From positions 1-64,000 of the forward strand of contig NZ_JAENHN010000041.1 of the NCBI RefSeq assembly GCF_016595795.1: a stretch of 64,000 bases of DNA, given 5' to 3'. A program made the translations under genes and the position numbers. The notes beneath the pieces were generated by a model that searched no databases, was not told the origin of the DNA, and saw only the letters and a program-made list of their open reading frames with translations. Of this stretch, positions 1-9,436 are shown piece by piece; position 1 is the first letter of the stretch, and every line of letters starts with the position of its first letter. Source of the stretch: Clostridium yunnanense (lineage in GTDB: Bacteria > Bacillota > Clostridia > Clostridiales > Clostridiaceae).

Positions 1-50
1 CTTTTTAATCATTTGAATCACCCACATAAATTTAATAATTTAAGTATAAC

Positions 51-93
51 ATAAAAGACCTAGAAAATTGTCTCCTGACAATTTTCTAGGTCT
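51..93 (-). terminator. Intrinsic terminator of the ABC-F gene
   Basis: Perfect 16-bp stem (57-72 with 77-92, loop TCCT). Read on the minus strand it is followed by TTTTAT. It lies about 60 nt past the ABC-F stop codon. Confidence 0.85.
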
Positions 94-149
94 AATTTGC
101 TAAAAGGGACTTTTTCAGTGCCCTCCAATTAAGACTACAGCTTTTACTA

Positions 150-1739
150 TTAGTTCATACCTTTGAATTCTAGATATTCATCGTATGTAGATTTTCTATC
201 AACAACTGTTTCAGAAGTTAATTCGATAACTCTGTTTGCAATAGTTTGAACGAATTGATGGTCGTGACAAGCGAATAGAAGTACGCTCTTAAAGTCTATA
301 AGACCATTATTTACAGCTGTTATTGATTCAAGATCTAAATGGTTTGTTGGTTGATCAAGAATCAATACATTAGCTGAGCTAAGCATCATTCTAGATAACA
401 TACAACGAACTTTTTCTCCTCCGGAAAGTACACTAGCTTCTTTTAAAGCTTCTTCTCCAGAGAAAAGCATTCTACCTAAGAAACCTCTTAAGTAACTTTC
501 AGATTTTTCATCTGAGTATTGTCTTAACCAATCAACTAAGCTAAGGTTGCAGTTATTGAAGTACTCAGTGTTATCCTTAGGGAAATAAGCTTGAGAAGTA
601 GTTATACCCCATTTGTAGCTACCGTTATCTGGTTCCATTTCTCCAGTAAGAATCTTAAATAAAGTAGTTACAGCTATTTCATCTCCAACGAAGGCTATCT
701 TATCTTCTCTTCCAACCATGAAGCTTACATTATCAAGAACTTTAACACCATCGATAGTCTTAGTGATTCCATCTACTGTAAGAACATCATTTCCAACTTC
801 TCTTTCAGGTTTGAAGCCAACAAATGGATATCTTCTGCTTGATGGTTGGATATCATCTAATGTTATCTTATCTAAAAGTTTCTTTCTTGAAGTAGCTTGT
901 TTAGATTTTGAAGCATTAGCACTAAATCTTGCGATAAAGTTTTGAAGATCTTTAATTTTTTCTTCCTTCTTCTTGTTCTGATCCTTTGACATTGCAAGAG
1001 CTAATTGGCTTGATTCATACCAGAAATCATAGTTACCAACATAAAGCTTAATCTTTCCAAAGTCAACATCACAGATATTAGTACATACCATGTTTAAGAA
1101 ATGTCTATCATGGGATACTACTATTACTGTACCTTCAAAATCAGCTAAGAAGTTTTCAAGCCAGTTAATTGATTTTATATCAAGGTGGTTTGTAGGTTCG
1201 TCAAGTATTAGTACGCCAGGCTTACCAAATAAAGCTTGAGCAAGTAAAACCTTTATCTTGTCTCCACTAGTTAGTTCTCCAACATTTCTATAATGAAGAT
1301 CAGTTCCAATTCCTAAACCTTGAAGTAAAGAAGAAGCTTCTGATTCTGCTTCCCAACCATTCATGTCAGCAAATTCACCTTCAAGTTCTGAAGCTTTGAT
1401 ACCATCTTCATCACTAAAGTTTTCTTTAGCATAAAGAGCATCCTTTTCCTTCATTATCTCATAAAGTCTTTCATTACCTCTGATTACAGTTTCTAAAACT
1501 TGTGAATCATCAAATTGATAGTGATCCTGTTTTAACACAGAAACTCTCACGTTTGGTGCAACTATAACTTCTCCAGTATTTGGTTCAACTTCTCCTGATA
1601 AAATTTTAAGGAATGTTGATTTACCAGCACCATTTGCTCCTATAACACCATAACAGTTTCCAGGAGTGAACTTTAGAGTTACATCCTCAAATAGTTTACG
1701 GCCGCCATATCTTAAGCCTACATTAACAACGTTTATCAT
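150..1739 (-). CDS. ABC-F family ATPase (YkpA/YbiT-like)
   Basis: A 529-residue soluble protein with two ABC ATPase domains and no membrane segments, the ABC-F layout. Family members act on the ribosome as translation factors or protect it from antibiotics. Domain 1 has Walker A GANGAGKST (34-42), a TSGDK signature and Walker B LILDEPTNHLD. A charged linker with many Lys and Glu (about 250-290) separates the domains. Domain 2 keeps the LSGGEK signature, but its Walker A reads GDEIAVTT, with Val at the Lys position, and its Walker B reads LILDQPTNHLD, with Gln for the catalytic Glu. I read both substitutions from the DNA. The second site therefore looks unable to hydrolyse ATP normally. Monocistronic, with its own terminator. 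A role in resistance or general translation cannot be decided from sequence; the lack of an antibiotic-resistance leader favours the housekeeping YkpA type. Confidence 0.9.
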   Translation of the reverse strand: MINVVNVGLRYGGRKLFEDVTLKFTPGNCYGVIGANGAGKSTFLKILSGEVEPNTGEVIVAPNVRVSVLKQDHYQFDDSQVLETVIRGNERLYEIMKEKDALYAKENFSDEDGIKASELEGEFADMNGWEAESEASSLLQGLGIGTDLHYRNVGELTSGDKIKVLLAQALFGKPGVLILDEPTNHLDIKSINWLENFLADFEGTVIVVSHDRHFLNMVCTNICDVDFGKIKLYVGNYDFWYESSQLALAMSKDQNKKKEEKIKDLQNFIARFSANASKSKQATSRKKLLDKITLDDIQPSSRRYPFVGFKPEREVGNDVLTVDGITKTIDGVKVLDNVSFMVGREDKIAFVGDEIAVTTLFKILTGEMEPDNGSYKWGITTSQAYFPKDNTEYFNNCNLSLVDWLRQYSDEKSESYLRGFLGRMLFSGEEALKEASVLSGGEKVRCMLSRMMLSSANVLILDQPTNHLDLESITAVNNGLIDFKSVLLFACHDHQFVQTIANRVIELTSETVVDRKSTYDEYLEFKGMN

Positions 1740-1981
1740 TTACACTTTCCTTTCTGTTTAATGACCAATTTTTATAACATTTAAAAGCATCTTATAAATA
1801 ATATAAGGACTGCCTGTTATTACAAAGTAATTTCAATAATAATCTTAAACATAGAATAATTTTTATATGAATTAAACCGTGTGGAAATCTGACAAAGATA
1901 GATTCTACATGATTTATCACACAATTCAAGATTATATCATAAAAATATAGGTTTAGTATATATATTACTTTGGAAAAAAAG

Positions 1982-2008
1982 TAAGCTACCTCATATTGAG
2001 ATAGCTAT
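1982..2008 (-). terminator. Terminator of the nitronate monooxygenase-like gene
   Basis: Stem 1984-1993 with 1997-2006, one mismatch, loop TAT. On the minus strand it runs into a T-rich tract (complement of 1974-1980). It begins 15 nt after the stop codon. Confidence 0.75.
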
Positions 2009-2020
2009 ATAGGTCTTAAT

Positions 2021-3091
2021 TTAAGCATAACTTTCAGCTTCAGTAACAAGTTCATCCATTAATTCCCTAACGGATACAATTTTATCTATTCTATGAGCGT
2101 TGCTTCCACAGAATATTAAAGCATCATCTAAATTGCCTTCAACTGCATTGATAAGAGCTTTTGTTATACAATATGGGGTAGTAGCAGGGTTACATTTTGT
2201 TATACACTTATAACATTTAGTAACCTTTATATTACCTTCTTTTGTTTTTGAAACAAAAGGATTTGTGATAGCACGACCAGGCATTCCTACTGGACTTTTA
2301 ACTATTGATATGTCCTCTAGAGTAGAGTTTACATAAGCCATTTTAAAGTTTATATGTGCATCACATTCTTCTGTAGCTACAAATCTTGTTGCCATCTGCA
2401 CACCACTAACTCCTAAAGCTAGCATTTTAGCTATATCTGTGCCAGTATATACACCACCAGCAGCGATAAGAGGTATAGATTTGTTATATTTTTCTTCATA
2501 TATCTTAATAACATTTAATATCTTAGTTAATTCATCCTCAACAGAGTAGTCTGGGTTATTTAAGTCGTCAAGTTTAAAACCTAAATGACCTCCAGCTGCA
2601 GGACCTTCGTAAACGACAGCATCCGGAGCTACTTTATAGTTTCTATCCCAAAGCTTCATTATTACATTAGCAGCTTTGTCAGAAGAAATAATTGGCGCTA
2701 TTTTAACATTAGAACCTTTACAAAGTTCAGGAAGATGTGTAGGTAGACCGGCACCAGAAATTATTATTTGTGCTCCAGCTTCAATTGATGTCTTTACAAT
2801 TTCATCGTAATTATTTGAAGCACACATTATATTTACACCTATAATTCCGTCTTTGGCCTTGCTTAAGGCGGTTTTAATATGATTTTTTAATGCTCTTAAA
2901 TTTGCCTCTAATGGAGATTTCTCAAAATCAGGTTCCTTAAAACCTATTTGAGCAGCTGATATTATTCCAATACCTCCGCAAGATGCTACAGCAGATGCCA
3001 AGTTTGATAAAGAAACTCCAACACCCATTCCGCCCTGTATTATTGGAACCTTTGCAATTAAATCACCAATTTTTAGTGGTTTTAGTTTCAT
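2021..3091 (-). CDS. NAD(P)H-dependent flavin oxidoreductase, nitronate monooxygenase family
   Basis: A 356-residue FMN-dependent TIM-barrel protein of the 2-nitropropane dioxygenase/FabK family. It shows the N-terminal IIQGGMGVGVS, the ISGAGLPTHLP loop, GPAAGGHLGF with the conserved catalytic-type His, and AAGGVYTGTDI and GVSGVQMATRF, which bind the FMN phosphate. Family members oxidise nitronates or act as enoyl-ACP reductases. Near residues 296-313 there is a Cys cluster (C-x2-C-x3-C then a later Cys: KCYKCITKCN...YC) that is not part of classical nitronate monooxygenase and could bind metal or Fe-S. Monocistronic with its own terminator. No fatty-acid genes are nearby, so FabK is the less likely reading. 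Confidence 0.85.
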   Translation of the reverse strand: MKLKPLKIGDLIAKVPIIQGGMGVGVSLSNLASAVASCGGIGIISAAQIGFKEPDFEKSPLEANLRALKNHIKTALSKAKDGIIGVNIMCASNNYDEIVKTSIEAGAQIIISGAGLPTHLPELCKGSNVKIAPIISSDKAANVIMKLWDRNYKVAPDAVVYEGPAAGGHLGFKLDDLNNPDYSVEDELTKILNVIKIYEEKYNKSIPLIAAGGVYTGTDIAKMLALGVSGVQMATRFVATEECDAHINFKMAYVNSTLEDISIVKSPVGMPGRAITNPFVSKTKEGNIKVTKCYKCITKCNPATTPYCITKALINAVEGNLDDALIFCGSNAHRIDKIVSVRELMDELVTEAESYA

Positions 3092-3364
3092 AAAATATCC
3101 CTCTCTCGAATAAAAAAAATATTTTGATAGTCAAAGTATTTATATTATAGTATAGTAATGTATGTAGAGATTAATGTCAACTATTGATTAGTACACCAAT
3201 TCGAAGATTACTTATCTAAATTAAAAATCATTCACGATAAATTGTAAAATTAAGCTTAAATTAATAAATTATTAAGGAATAAAACTTGCCATATAAGATT
3301 TTTTGTAAGAAAATAAAATTAAACTATAAAAATTAAGCAAGAAGTAATTCTGAGGAGAGTCTTG

Positions 3365-4387
3365 ATGGAAACTATTTTAGAATTTTTTAAGAACAGAGGA
3401 TTTAAAAGAATAGCTATTTTAGCTGTGATATCTGTAATAGCATATTTTTTAAGAGAATTTGCAAACATATTTCTTATTACATTTATACTGGCTTACCTTA
3501 TGTATAGAATGCAAAGTTCTATAAATAGAAGAATTAGTAAGTTTGTTAAGGTAGATAGAAGAATAACCATAGCTGTATTATACATATTACTAGTAGCAAT
3601 TGTTGTTTTTGGTATTAGTAGATATTTACCGGTAATTGTTTATCAGGTAGTACAGATTGTAAAGCAGGCAGTTGCCTTTTATATGGCGCCACATGATAAC
3701 GCTATATTGGATTCAATAATTGAACATACAAAGAAGTTTGAAATAGGTGGATCTGTAAATCAATGGGGAGATGCCTTAATAAGATATGTTGCAGATATAA
3801 GTAAATGGGGATTTAATATATTTGTTTCCCTAATACTAAGCTTATTTTTCTTATTGGAGCAAAATAAAATAATGCAATTCACAAGGAAATTTAAGTACAG
3901 CAAACTTTCAAGTTTTTATATAGAGTTAGAGTATTTTTGTCAAAAGTTTATTAGATCGTTTGGGAAAGTAATAGAAGTACAGATACTAATTGCCATAATA
4001 AACGGAGGATTATCTGTCATTGCTTTAAGTTTTATAGGAATTCCAGATGTATTAGGACTTGGAATAATGATATTCGTTTTAGGTCTTATACCTGTTGCAG
4101 GAGTCTTCATATCCTTAGTTCCTCTTTCGCTTACTGCATATGCATCAGGTGGCCCAACTAAGGTTATTTATGTAATCATCATAATAGCAGTACTTCATGC
4201 TTTGGAGGGATATGTATTAAATCCAAAGCTAATGTCATCAAAGACGGAACTTCCGGTTTTTTATACATTTATAATACTTATCATTTCTGAGCACTTTTTT
4301 GGTGTTTGGGGACTTATAATAGGAATACCGGTGTTTATCTTTATACTTGACTTAATTGAAATTGACGACAAAGATAATTTAAAATGA
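3365..4387 (+). CDS. AI-2E family transporter (TqsA/PerM-like permease)
   Basis: About 340 residues with seven or eight hydrophobic segments, arranged as in the AI-2E (UPF0118) exporter family: two N-terminal helices, a middle hydrophilic stretch, then a tight C-terminal group of helices with the conserved GLIPVAGVFISLVPLS and LNPKLMSSKTELPVF motifs. Family members have been linked to autoinducer export or to Na+/H+ exchange, and the substrate cannot be told here. A TTG three nt upstream is in frame, but ATG 3365 has the better spacing (7 nt) from GAGGAG at 3352-3357 and is chosen. Monogenic, with a terminator-like hairpin downstream. Confidence 0.85.
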   Translation: METILEFFKNRGFKRIAILAVISVIAYFLREFANIFLITFILAYLMYRMQSSINRRISKFVKVDRRITIAVLYILLVAIVVFGISRYLPVIVYQVVQIVKQAVAFYMAPHDNAILDSIIEHTKKFEIGGSVNQWGDALIRYVADISKWGFNIFVSLILSLFFLLEQNKIMQFTRKFKYSKLSSFYIELEYFCQKFIRSFGKVIEVQILIAIINGGLSVIALSFIGIPDVLGLGIMIFVLGLIPVAGVFISLVPLSLTAYASGGPTKVIYVIIIIAVLHALEGYVLNPKLMSSKTELPVFYTFIILIISEHFFGVWGLIIGIPVFIFILDLIEIDDKDNLK

Positions 4388-4458
4388 TGAAGTATAGGTT
4401 AGGTTATTGATTAAGGAAATATAGTTATTAAGGATGGATAATTTTAAATCTAATAGTA

Positions 4459-4499
4459 TTTTTAAAACTCTGCTGAATTTTGAGCAGAGTCTTTAAAAA
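4459..4499 (+). terminator. Hairpin after the AI-2E transporter gene
   Basis: Core stem ACTCTGCT (4467-4474) with AGCAGAGT (4483-4490), extended by A/T pairs with one bulged C. It separates the permease from nfnAB. The T-run is poor, so terminator strength is uncertain. Confidence 0.6.
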
Positions 4500-4554
4500 T
4501 ATAAGCTAAAAATATAAAATTATCTATCAATGATACAAGTAAGGGGAGAAATAT

Positions 4555-5448
4555 ATGTATAACATAGTAAAGATAGAAAACTTATGTAAGAATTTGTTTA
4601 CAATGCAGATTAGTGCGCCAAGAATAGCTAAATCAGCAAGAGCTGGTCAGTTTGTGATGCTTAGAATAGATGAAAAGGGAGAAAGACTTCCTTTCTCAAT
4701 ATGTGGTATTGATAAAGAAAATGGAGTTATAACAATAGTATTTAGATTGGTAGGAGATTCAACTAAGGAGTTAGCTTTATTAAAGTCAGGAGATAAACTT
4801 CTTGATTTTGCAGGACCATATGGACAACCATCTCGCTTGCTAAATGAAGATAGACAAATTTTAAAAGATAAAAAAATATTGTTTGTTGCTGAAGACTCAG
4901 CTGCTACAAGAATTTACACAGAAGCTAAATATCTTAATGATTTAGGTATTGGATTTAAAGTAGCGCTAAACTTTAAGGATAAAAATAGTTTAGTATACAT
5001 AGAAAAGCTGGAAGAAACAACAAAGGATATCATAATATCAACTTTAGATGGTTCAGCAGGCATAAAAGGCACTACAATGGATGTGGTAAATAAAATAATA
5101 GAAGAAGATAAATATGATTTAGTTATTACAATGGGATCTATTGATATGATGGAAGCTGTTTGCAATCTAACAAAGAGCAAAGACATTGAAACTATAGTGA
5201 GTTTAACAACTTTAATGTTAGATGGTACTGGTATGTGCGGAGCTTGTAGAGTGACCGTTGGTGGAAAAGTTATGTTTGCTTGCCAGGATGGACCTGAATT
5301 TGATGGCCATAAAATCAATTTTGAAGAGGTAAGAAGTAGACAGAACATCTATAATTCATACGTAGCTAAATCAGAATTCAGAGAACTATATGGTAAAGAA
5401 CATAAAATTCAAGAAGAGACTGCATTTGGGGTGAGTGATAATGATTAA
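4555..5448 (+). CDS. nfnA: NfnA: small subunit of NADH-dependent reduced ferredoxin:NADP+ oxidoreductase
   Basis: A 297-residue flavoprotein of the ferredoxin-NADP reductase/dihydroorotate dehydrogenase electron-transfer family. The N-terminal FAD barrel carries RLPFSICG and the NAD site follows. Near the C-terminus GTGMCGACRVTVGGK followed by MFACQDG gives the Cys ligands of the [2Fe-2S] cluster. With NfnB it forms the cytoplasmic flavin-based bifurcating complex that couples reduced ferredoxin and NADH to NADP+ reduction. Clostridia use it to make NADPH. The gene overlaps nfnB by 8 nt, so the pair is translationally coupled. SudAB-type annotation is the alternative name for the same family. 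Confidence 0.9.
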   Translation: MYNIVKIENLCKNLFTMQISAPRIAKSARAGQFVMLRIDEKGERLPFSICGIDKENGVITIVFRLVGDSTKELALLKSGDKLLDFAGPYGQPSRLLNEDRQILKDKKILFVAEDSAATRIYTEAKYLNDLGIGFKVALNFKDKNSLVYIEKLEETTKDIIISTLDGSAGIKGTTMDVVNKIIEEDKYDLVITMGSIDMMEAVCNLTKSKDIETIVSLTTLMLDGTGMCGACRVTVGGKVMFACQDGPEFDGHKINFEEVRSRQNIYNSYVAKSEFRELYGKEHKIQEETAFGVSDND

Positions 5449-6823
5449 GTTAGAAAGAGTTCCAGTAAGAGAGCAGGAAGTAAAAATAAGAGTAACTAAT
5501 TTTAATGAAGTAAATTTAGGTTACGATGAAGATGAAGCTGTAAGAGAAGCAGAAAGATGCCTTCAATGTAAGGTTCCTAAATGCGTAGCTAAATGCCCTG
5601 TTAATAATAAGATTCCAAGTTTTATCAAGTCAATAAAAGAAAGAAATTTTAAAGAAGCAGCAGATATTATAGCAACAGCAAACTCACTTCCATCAGTTTG
5701 TGGTAGAGTGTGTCCACACGAACTTCAATGTGAAGGTGGATGTGTAATGGGAATCAAAGGACAGTCTGTAGCCATAGGTAGACTAGAAAGATTCGTTGGA
5801 GACTGGAGCATAAGGAATGGAATAGAGTTTGAAAAGCCTGAAGTAGTACTAGACAAAAAGGTTGCAGTTATTGGAAGTGGTCCAGCAGGACTTGCTTGTG
5901 CCGGGGACTTAGCAAAGGCAGGATACCAAGTAACAATATTTGAAGCTCTTCATGAATTTGGAGGAGTATTAGCATGGGGGATTCCTGAGTTTATACTTCC
6001 TAAGGAAACAGTTGTTAATAACGAAATTGAAAAGCTTAAAAAACTTGGTGTTAAGTTTGAAAAGAATGTTATGATTGGTAAGACAATAACTATTGACGAA
6101 CTACTAGAAGAGGAAGGTTTTGAAGCTGTATTCATAGGAAGCGGAGCGGCAATGCCAAGCTTCATGGGTATTCCAGGTGAAGCCTTAAATGGAGTGGTTT
6201 CAGCTAATGAATTCTTAACAAAAAACAATCTTATGAGAGATTATAAAGAAGACTATAAAACGCCTCTTATAGTTGGTAAAAAAGTGGTAGTTGTTGGCGG
6301 TGGTAATGTTGCAATGGATGCAGTAAGAACTCTTCTTAGAGTTGGTGCAGAGGCGCATATGGTTTATAGAAGATCTGAGGCAGAGCTTCCAGCTAGAAAA
6401 GAAGAGATAGAGTATGCAAAAGAAGAAGGTGTTCATTTTCACCTATTAACAAACCCAACTGAAATAGTAGCAGATGAAAATAAGTGGGTAAGTGGAGTAA
6501 GATGCATAAAGATGGAACTAGGTGAACCAGATCAATCTGGAAGAAGAAGCCCTGTTCCAGTGGATGGTTCGGAGTTTATTTTAGATGCAGATATGGTTAT
6601 AATGGCAATAGGAACTAAAGCAGGTTCATTAATCGGCGATACTACTGAAGGATTAGAAACTAATAGATGGAATCTAGTTGTTATTGATGAAGAGACAGGA
6701 AGAACTTCAAGACAATTTGTATATGCTGGTGGAGATGCTGTAACTGGTCCTGCAACAGTAATAAAAGCAATGGGGGCTGGCAGAAAAGCAGCCAAGGCTA
6801 TAATCGAAGATTTACAAAAGTAG
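5441..6823 (+). CDS. nfnB: NfnB: large subunit of NADH-dependent reduced ferredoxin:NADP+ oxidoreductase
   Basis: About 460 residues, homologous to the glutamate synthase small subunit. The N-terminal domain has two Cys groups (CLQCKVPKCVAKCP and VCGRVCPHELQCEGGC) for [4Fe-4S] clusters. Two dinucleotide folds follow (GSGPAGLACAGDLAKAG and VVVVGGGNVAMDAVRT) for FAD and NADPH. A GTG six nt upstream is in frame, but ATG 5441 sits about 7 nt after GGGGTG and is preferred. Its position directly after nfnA, rather than after a gltB, distinguishes it from GltD; the real gltBD lies at 24.5-30.6 kb. A strong terminator follows. Confidence 0.9.
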   Translation: MIKLERVPVREQEVKIRVTNFNEVNLGYDEDEAVREAERCLQCKVPKCVAKCPVNNKIPSFIKSIKERNFKEAADIIATANSLPSVCGRVCPHELQCEGGCVMGIKGQSVAIGRLERFVGDWSIRNGIEFEKPEVVLDKKVAVIGSGPAGLACAGDLAKAGYQVTIFEALHEFGGVLAWGIPEFILPKETVVNNEIEKLKKLGVKFEKNVMIGKTITIDELLEEEGFEAVFIGSGAAMPSFMGIPGEALNGVVSANEFLTKNNLMRDYKEDYKTPLIVGKKVVVVGGGNVAMDAVRTLLRVGAEAHMVYRRSEAELPARKEEIEYAKEEGVHFHLLTNPTEIVADENKWVSGVRCIKMELGEPDQSGRRSPVPVDGSEFILDADMVIMAIGTKAGSLIGDTTEGLETNRWNLVVIDEETGRTSRQFVYAGGDAVTGPATVIKAMGAGRKAAKAIIEDLQK

Positions 6824-6847
6824 AGAAAAAACAAAGTGATAAATTAA

Positions 6848-6895
6848 AGTACCCGTCAAAGGTTATGGATGATAACCTTTGATGGGTACTTTTTA
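6848..6895 (+). terminator. Terminator of nfnAB
   Basis: 19-bp stem (6848-6866 with 6872-6890, one G-T wobble), loop GGATG, followed by TTTT. Confidence 0.9.
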
Positions 6896-7016
6896 ATACG
6901 AGAAAGATATAAAAGTTTCAAGTAAGCCAAACTTTGATATTTCAATAGTTCTATAAGGTTTTTATATGTTTTCGTATGAGTGATACCTTAAGTTAACAAT
7001 ATTAATTTAATGTGAC

Positions 7017-9035
7017 TTAAAAACTTTGCTCTTCTATCGCAGTGGCTTCCATATAGTTTATAAAATTCCTTAGTTTCAGTGCAGTTTCACGATTTATCTC
7101 ATTATTTTGCAGGAGCGATTGTACCTGATCTCTTTCCGCCTGCAAGGCTTTTAGATGAAGTTTGCTTCTTTGTTTATTGACATTATTAATATCTTCGCCA
7201 AAGGTGAAGGTAGTTAATCTTCTTATGATATCATTATAGTGCTCAATAACTGCAAAAGAAGCTTTTTTATTTGTATCATTAATTTGCTCCTTTATAGCAT
7301 AGATTGCTGCCTTTGAGGTTAATACTTTAATCTTCTTTACATCCTTTATGTTGATCGGATTAACATTTAGCTGCTTTTTCAAAAACTTAGCGATAAAGTT
7401 TTTGATTGAGTCCATCCTATTTAAAGTTTCTATGATTGGTGGTTTAGACAAACAGTTTTCTACTTTAGTTAAAGAATCGTCAATCTTTTCATAAGTAGCT
7501 GGAGGAATTTTGTTATCAGCTAATAACCTTCTAACCTCTTTACGTTCAGCTCTTATGCCCAAAAGAAAAATATCTTTTTCTATTTTTCTATCTTCTATAG
7601 TGAGCTTTAGATTTTCTATATTTATAGGATTATCATTTTTGATTTTTTCACATACGCTTATTAACGAAGAAGCTGCAAGTTTATTTTCTTTATTTGTTTC
7701 ATCATTGATTAGTCTAATGGCAGCATTCATAACGCTTTTAAGGGCTTCTTGATTTACTTTTGATGAATTTTTATCAGCTTCAACGTTTTCGGTTTTTACT
7801 AGCAGTGGTAGAACAAAACTTGCTATACATATAGTAAATAGTATTACTCCAGCAGATATAAATATAATGATATCTCGCTGAGGAAAATATTGTCCATTTT
7901 CTAAGTAAAATGGAATAGAGAAGGCACCAGCAAGTGTTATAGCACCACGGACTCCAGCTAAAGAAGTAAGTAAAGAATTTAAAAATCTCTTTGGATTTTC
8001 TTCTGAATTTTCATCTACACTCCATTTTTCATTCCATAAACTATAAACCCATATAAATCTTAACAATATTAAAACTATTGAAATAACGACTATATACATA
8101 AGGACTTTAAAATTGCTTATGGTATCATCTCTAAAAATAACGGACATTACATCAGGAATCTGTAGACCAAGAATTAAAAATACAAGCCCATTTATTATAA
8201 AAATAAGCACTGACCAAGTACTTCGAGATACAAATTTTAGCTTTGAAATAATTGGTTCAGAATAATCTGATTGCAAAGAATAAACGATTCCTCCAGATAC
8301 TACGGCAAGGATTCCAGACAATCCAAGTTCTTCTGAAACTAAATATATTACAAAAGGAGATATAATTTGCATAAGTACGTGGAAAGTAGCATCTTCTAGG
8401 CCTAATCTTCTGATATATGCAGTAAGTCTCGCAATTGCTAGAGAAAGAATAGCACCTACTAAAGATCCGCCAACTGCTATTACAAAAAAACTTAAAGTAG
8501 CATTAGTAAAGGAAAAGACTCCAGTAACTGTAGCGGCAATAGCAAACTTGAAAGCAACCAATCCAGAAGCGTCATTAGTAAGAGCTTCACCTTCTAGTAG
8601 CGTCATTATTTTTTCTGGTAGATGAATTCTTTCTGATAATGAACTTACGGCTACGGCATCTGTTGGTGACAAAATAGCAGCTAAAGCAAAAGCAGCAGAT
8701 AAAGGAATATCGGGTATCATAAAGTGAATTATGTAGCCAACTATAAGCACTGTAGCTAAAACTAAGCCAAAGGACATTAAGAATACGGGGCTTTTTATCT
8801 TCCAAAGGTCTTCTCTAGAAGTCATTTTCCCGTCATTATATAGTAATGGTGCAATAAATAATACCATAAATAATTCTGGTTCTAAAGGCATGTGTATGCC
8901 GATTGGTAGTATCCCCAAAATGATTCCAAAAGAAATTTGTATAAGAGGAACTGGTATAAATGGGATAAGTCTGCTTAAAATATTTGATATTACAATGCTT
9001 AAAAGCAAAATTAACACAATGATAAAGATCTCCAT
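7017..9035 (-). CDS. Cation:proton antiporter, NhaP/CPA1 family
   Basis: About 670 residues. The first 420 form roughly twelve membrane helices with the CPA1 landmarks LSPTDAVAV and EGEALTNDASGLVAF (acidic ion-binding residues in helices 5-6) and an Arg-containing LAGVRGAITLA helix. The last 250 residues are a charged, largely helical cytoplasmic tail that probably regulates transport. Predicted role: Na+(K+)/H+ exchange for pH and sodium homeostasis. An in-frame GTG at 9047 is possible; ATG 9035 was chosen because GTGAG lies just upstream, but neither start has a strong site. No terminator hairpin was seen downstream. Confidence 0.87.
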   Translation of the reverse strand: MEIFIIVLILLLSIVISNILSRLIPFIPVPLIQISFGIILGILPIGIHMPLEPELFMVLFIAPLLYNDGKMTSREDLWKIKSPVFLMSFGLVLATVLIVGYIIHFMIPDIPLSAAFALAAILSPTDAVAVSSLSERIHLPEKIMTLLEGEALTNDASGLVAFKFAIAATVTGVFSFTNATLSFFVIAVGGSLVGAILSLAIARLTAYIRRLGLEDATFHVLMQIISPFVIYLVSEELGLSGILAVVSGGIVYSLQSDYSEPIISKLKFVSRSTWSVLIFIINGLVFLILGLQIPDVMSVIFRDDTISNFKVLMYIVVISIVLILLRFIWVYSLWNEKWSVDENSEENPKRFLNSLLTSLAGVRGAITLAGAFSIPFYLENGQYFPQRDIIIFISAGVILFTICIASFVLPLLVKTENVEADKNSSKVNQEALKSVMNAAIRLINDETNKENKLAASSLISVCEKIKNDNPINIENLKLTIEDRKIEKDIFLLGIRAERKEVRRLLADNKIPPATYEKIDDSLTKVENCLSKPPIIETLNRMDSIKNFIAKFLKKQLNVNPINIKDVKKIKVLTSKAAIYAIKEQINDTNKKASFAVIEHYNDIIRRLTTFTFGEDINNVNKQRSKLHLKALQAERDQVQSLLQNNEINRETALKLRNFINYMEATAIEEQSF

Positions 9036-9436
9036 AAGTATTCTCACTTTCTTTATATAAATGCTTACTCAATTCTATTATTTTATCCTTTAATTTAAAG
9101 TCTATTTACATAATAATATATTAGGTCTATTTCTTATTAATGTATAGGAAAGTATACAATTTTTATATAGTATAAACATATAGATTTAAATGCTTTTACA
9201 AGATTTTTATTGATATATAGTAAAAAGATAAGATTCATTCGACTGTCAGATTTTTCTCATCTATATAAGAAGTGCAAATATCTGAAAAAGTCGCTGAATA
9301 AGTTCACTTTAGCGACCTTTTTATTAAGAATACTAAAATGTATAGTTTTCATAATCGTAAAAGATAATAAATTTGATTTGGGTTAATTTTAATACAGTAT
9401 TTATAAAAAAACAAGTGAAAATATGGAGGAAGAAAT
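9036..9436. other. Gene-free stretch between the antiporter and the 9437 gene
   Basis: A+T-rich. It should hold the antiporter promoter near 9050-9150. Its middle carries one copy of a leader-like repeat (9238-9322), listed separately. No ORF with a ribosome binding site was seen. Confidence 0.5.
9238..9322 (+). repeat. Leader-like repeat B, copy 1, ending in a terminator-type hairpin
   Basis: Begins TTCGACTGTCAGATTTTT, continues CTCATCTATA, and ends with a hairpin whose arms AAAAAGTCGCTGAA and TTTAGCGACCTTTTT give a T-run. It aligns along its length with 55168-55255. It lies upstream of the 9437 gene, not behind a plus-strand gene. Confidence 0.6.

Noticed and set aside
718-945. Plus-strand frame opposite the ABC-F gene
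   Set aside because: No ribosome site and composition typical of an antisense shadow of a real gene.
5441-6823. Annotation as GltD (glutamate synthase small subunit)
   Set aside because: It is coupled to an NfnA gene by an 8-nt overlap, while a gltB-gltD pair exists at 24.5-30.6 kb.
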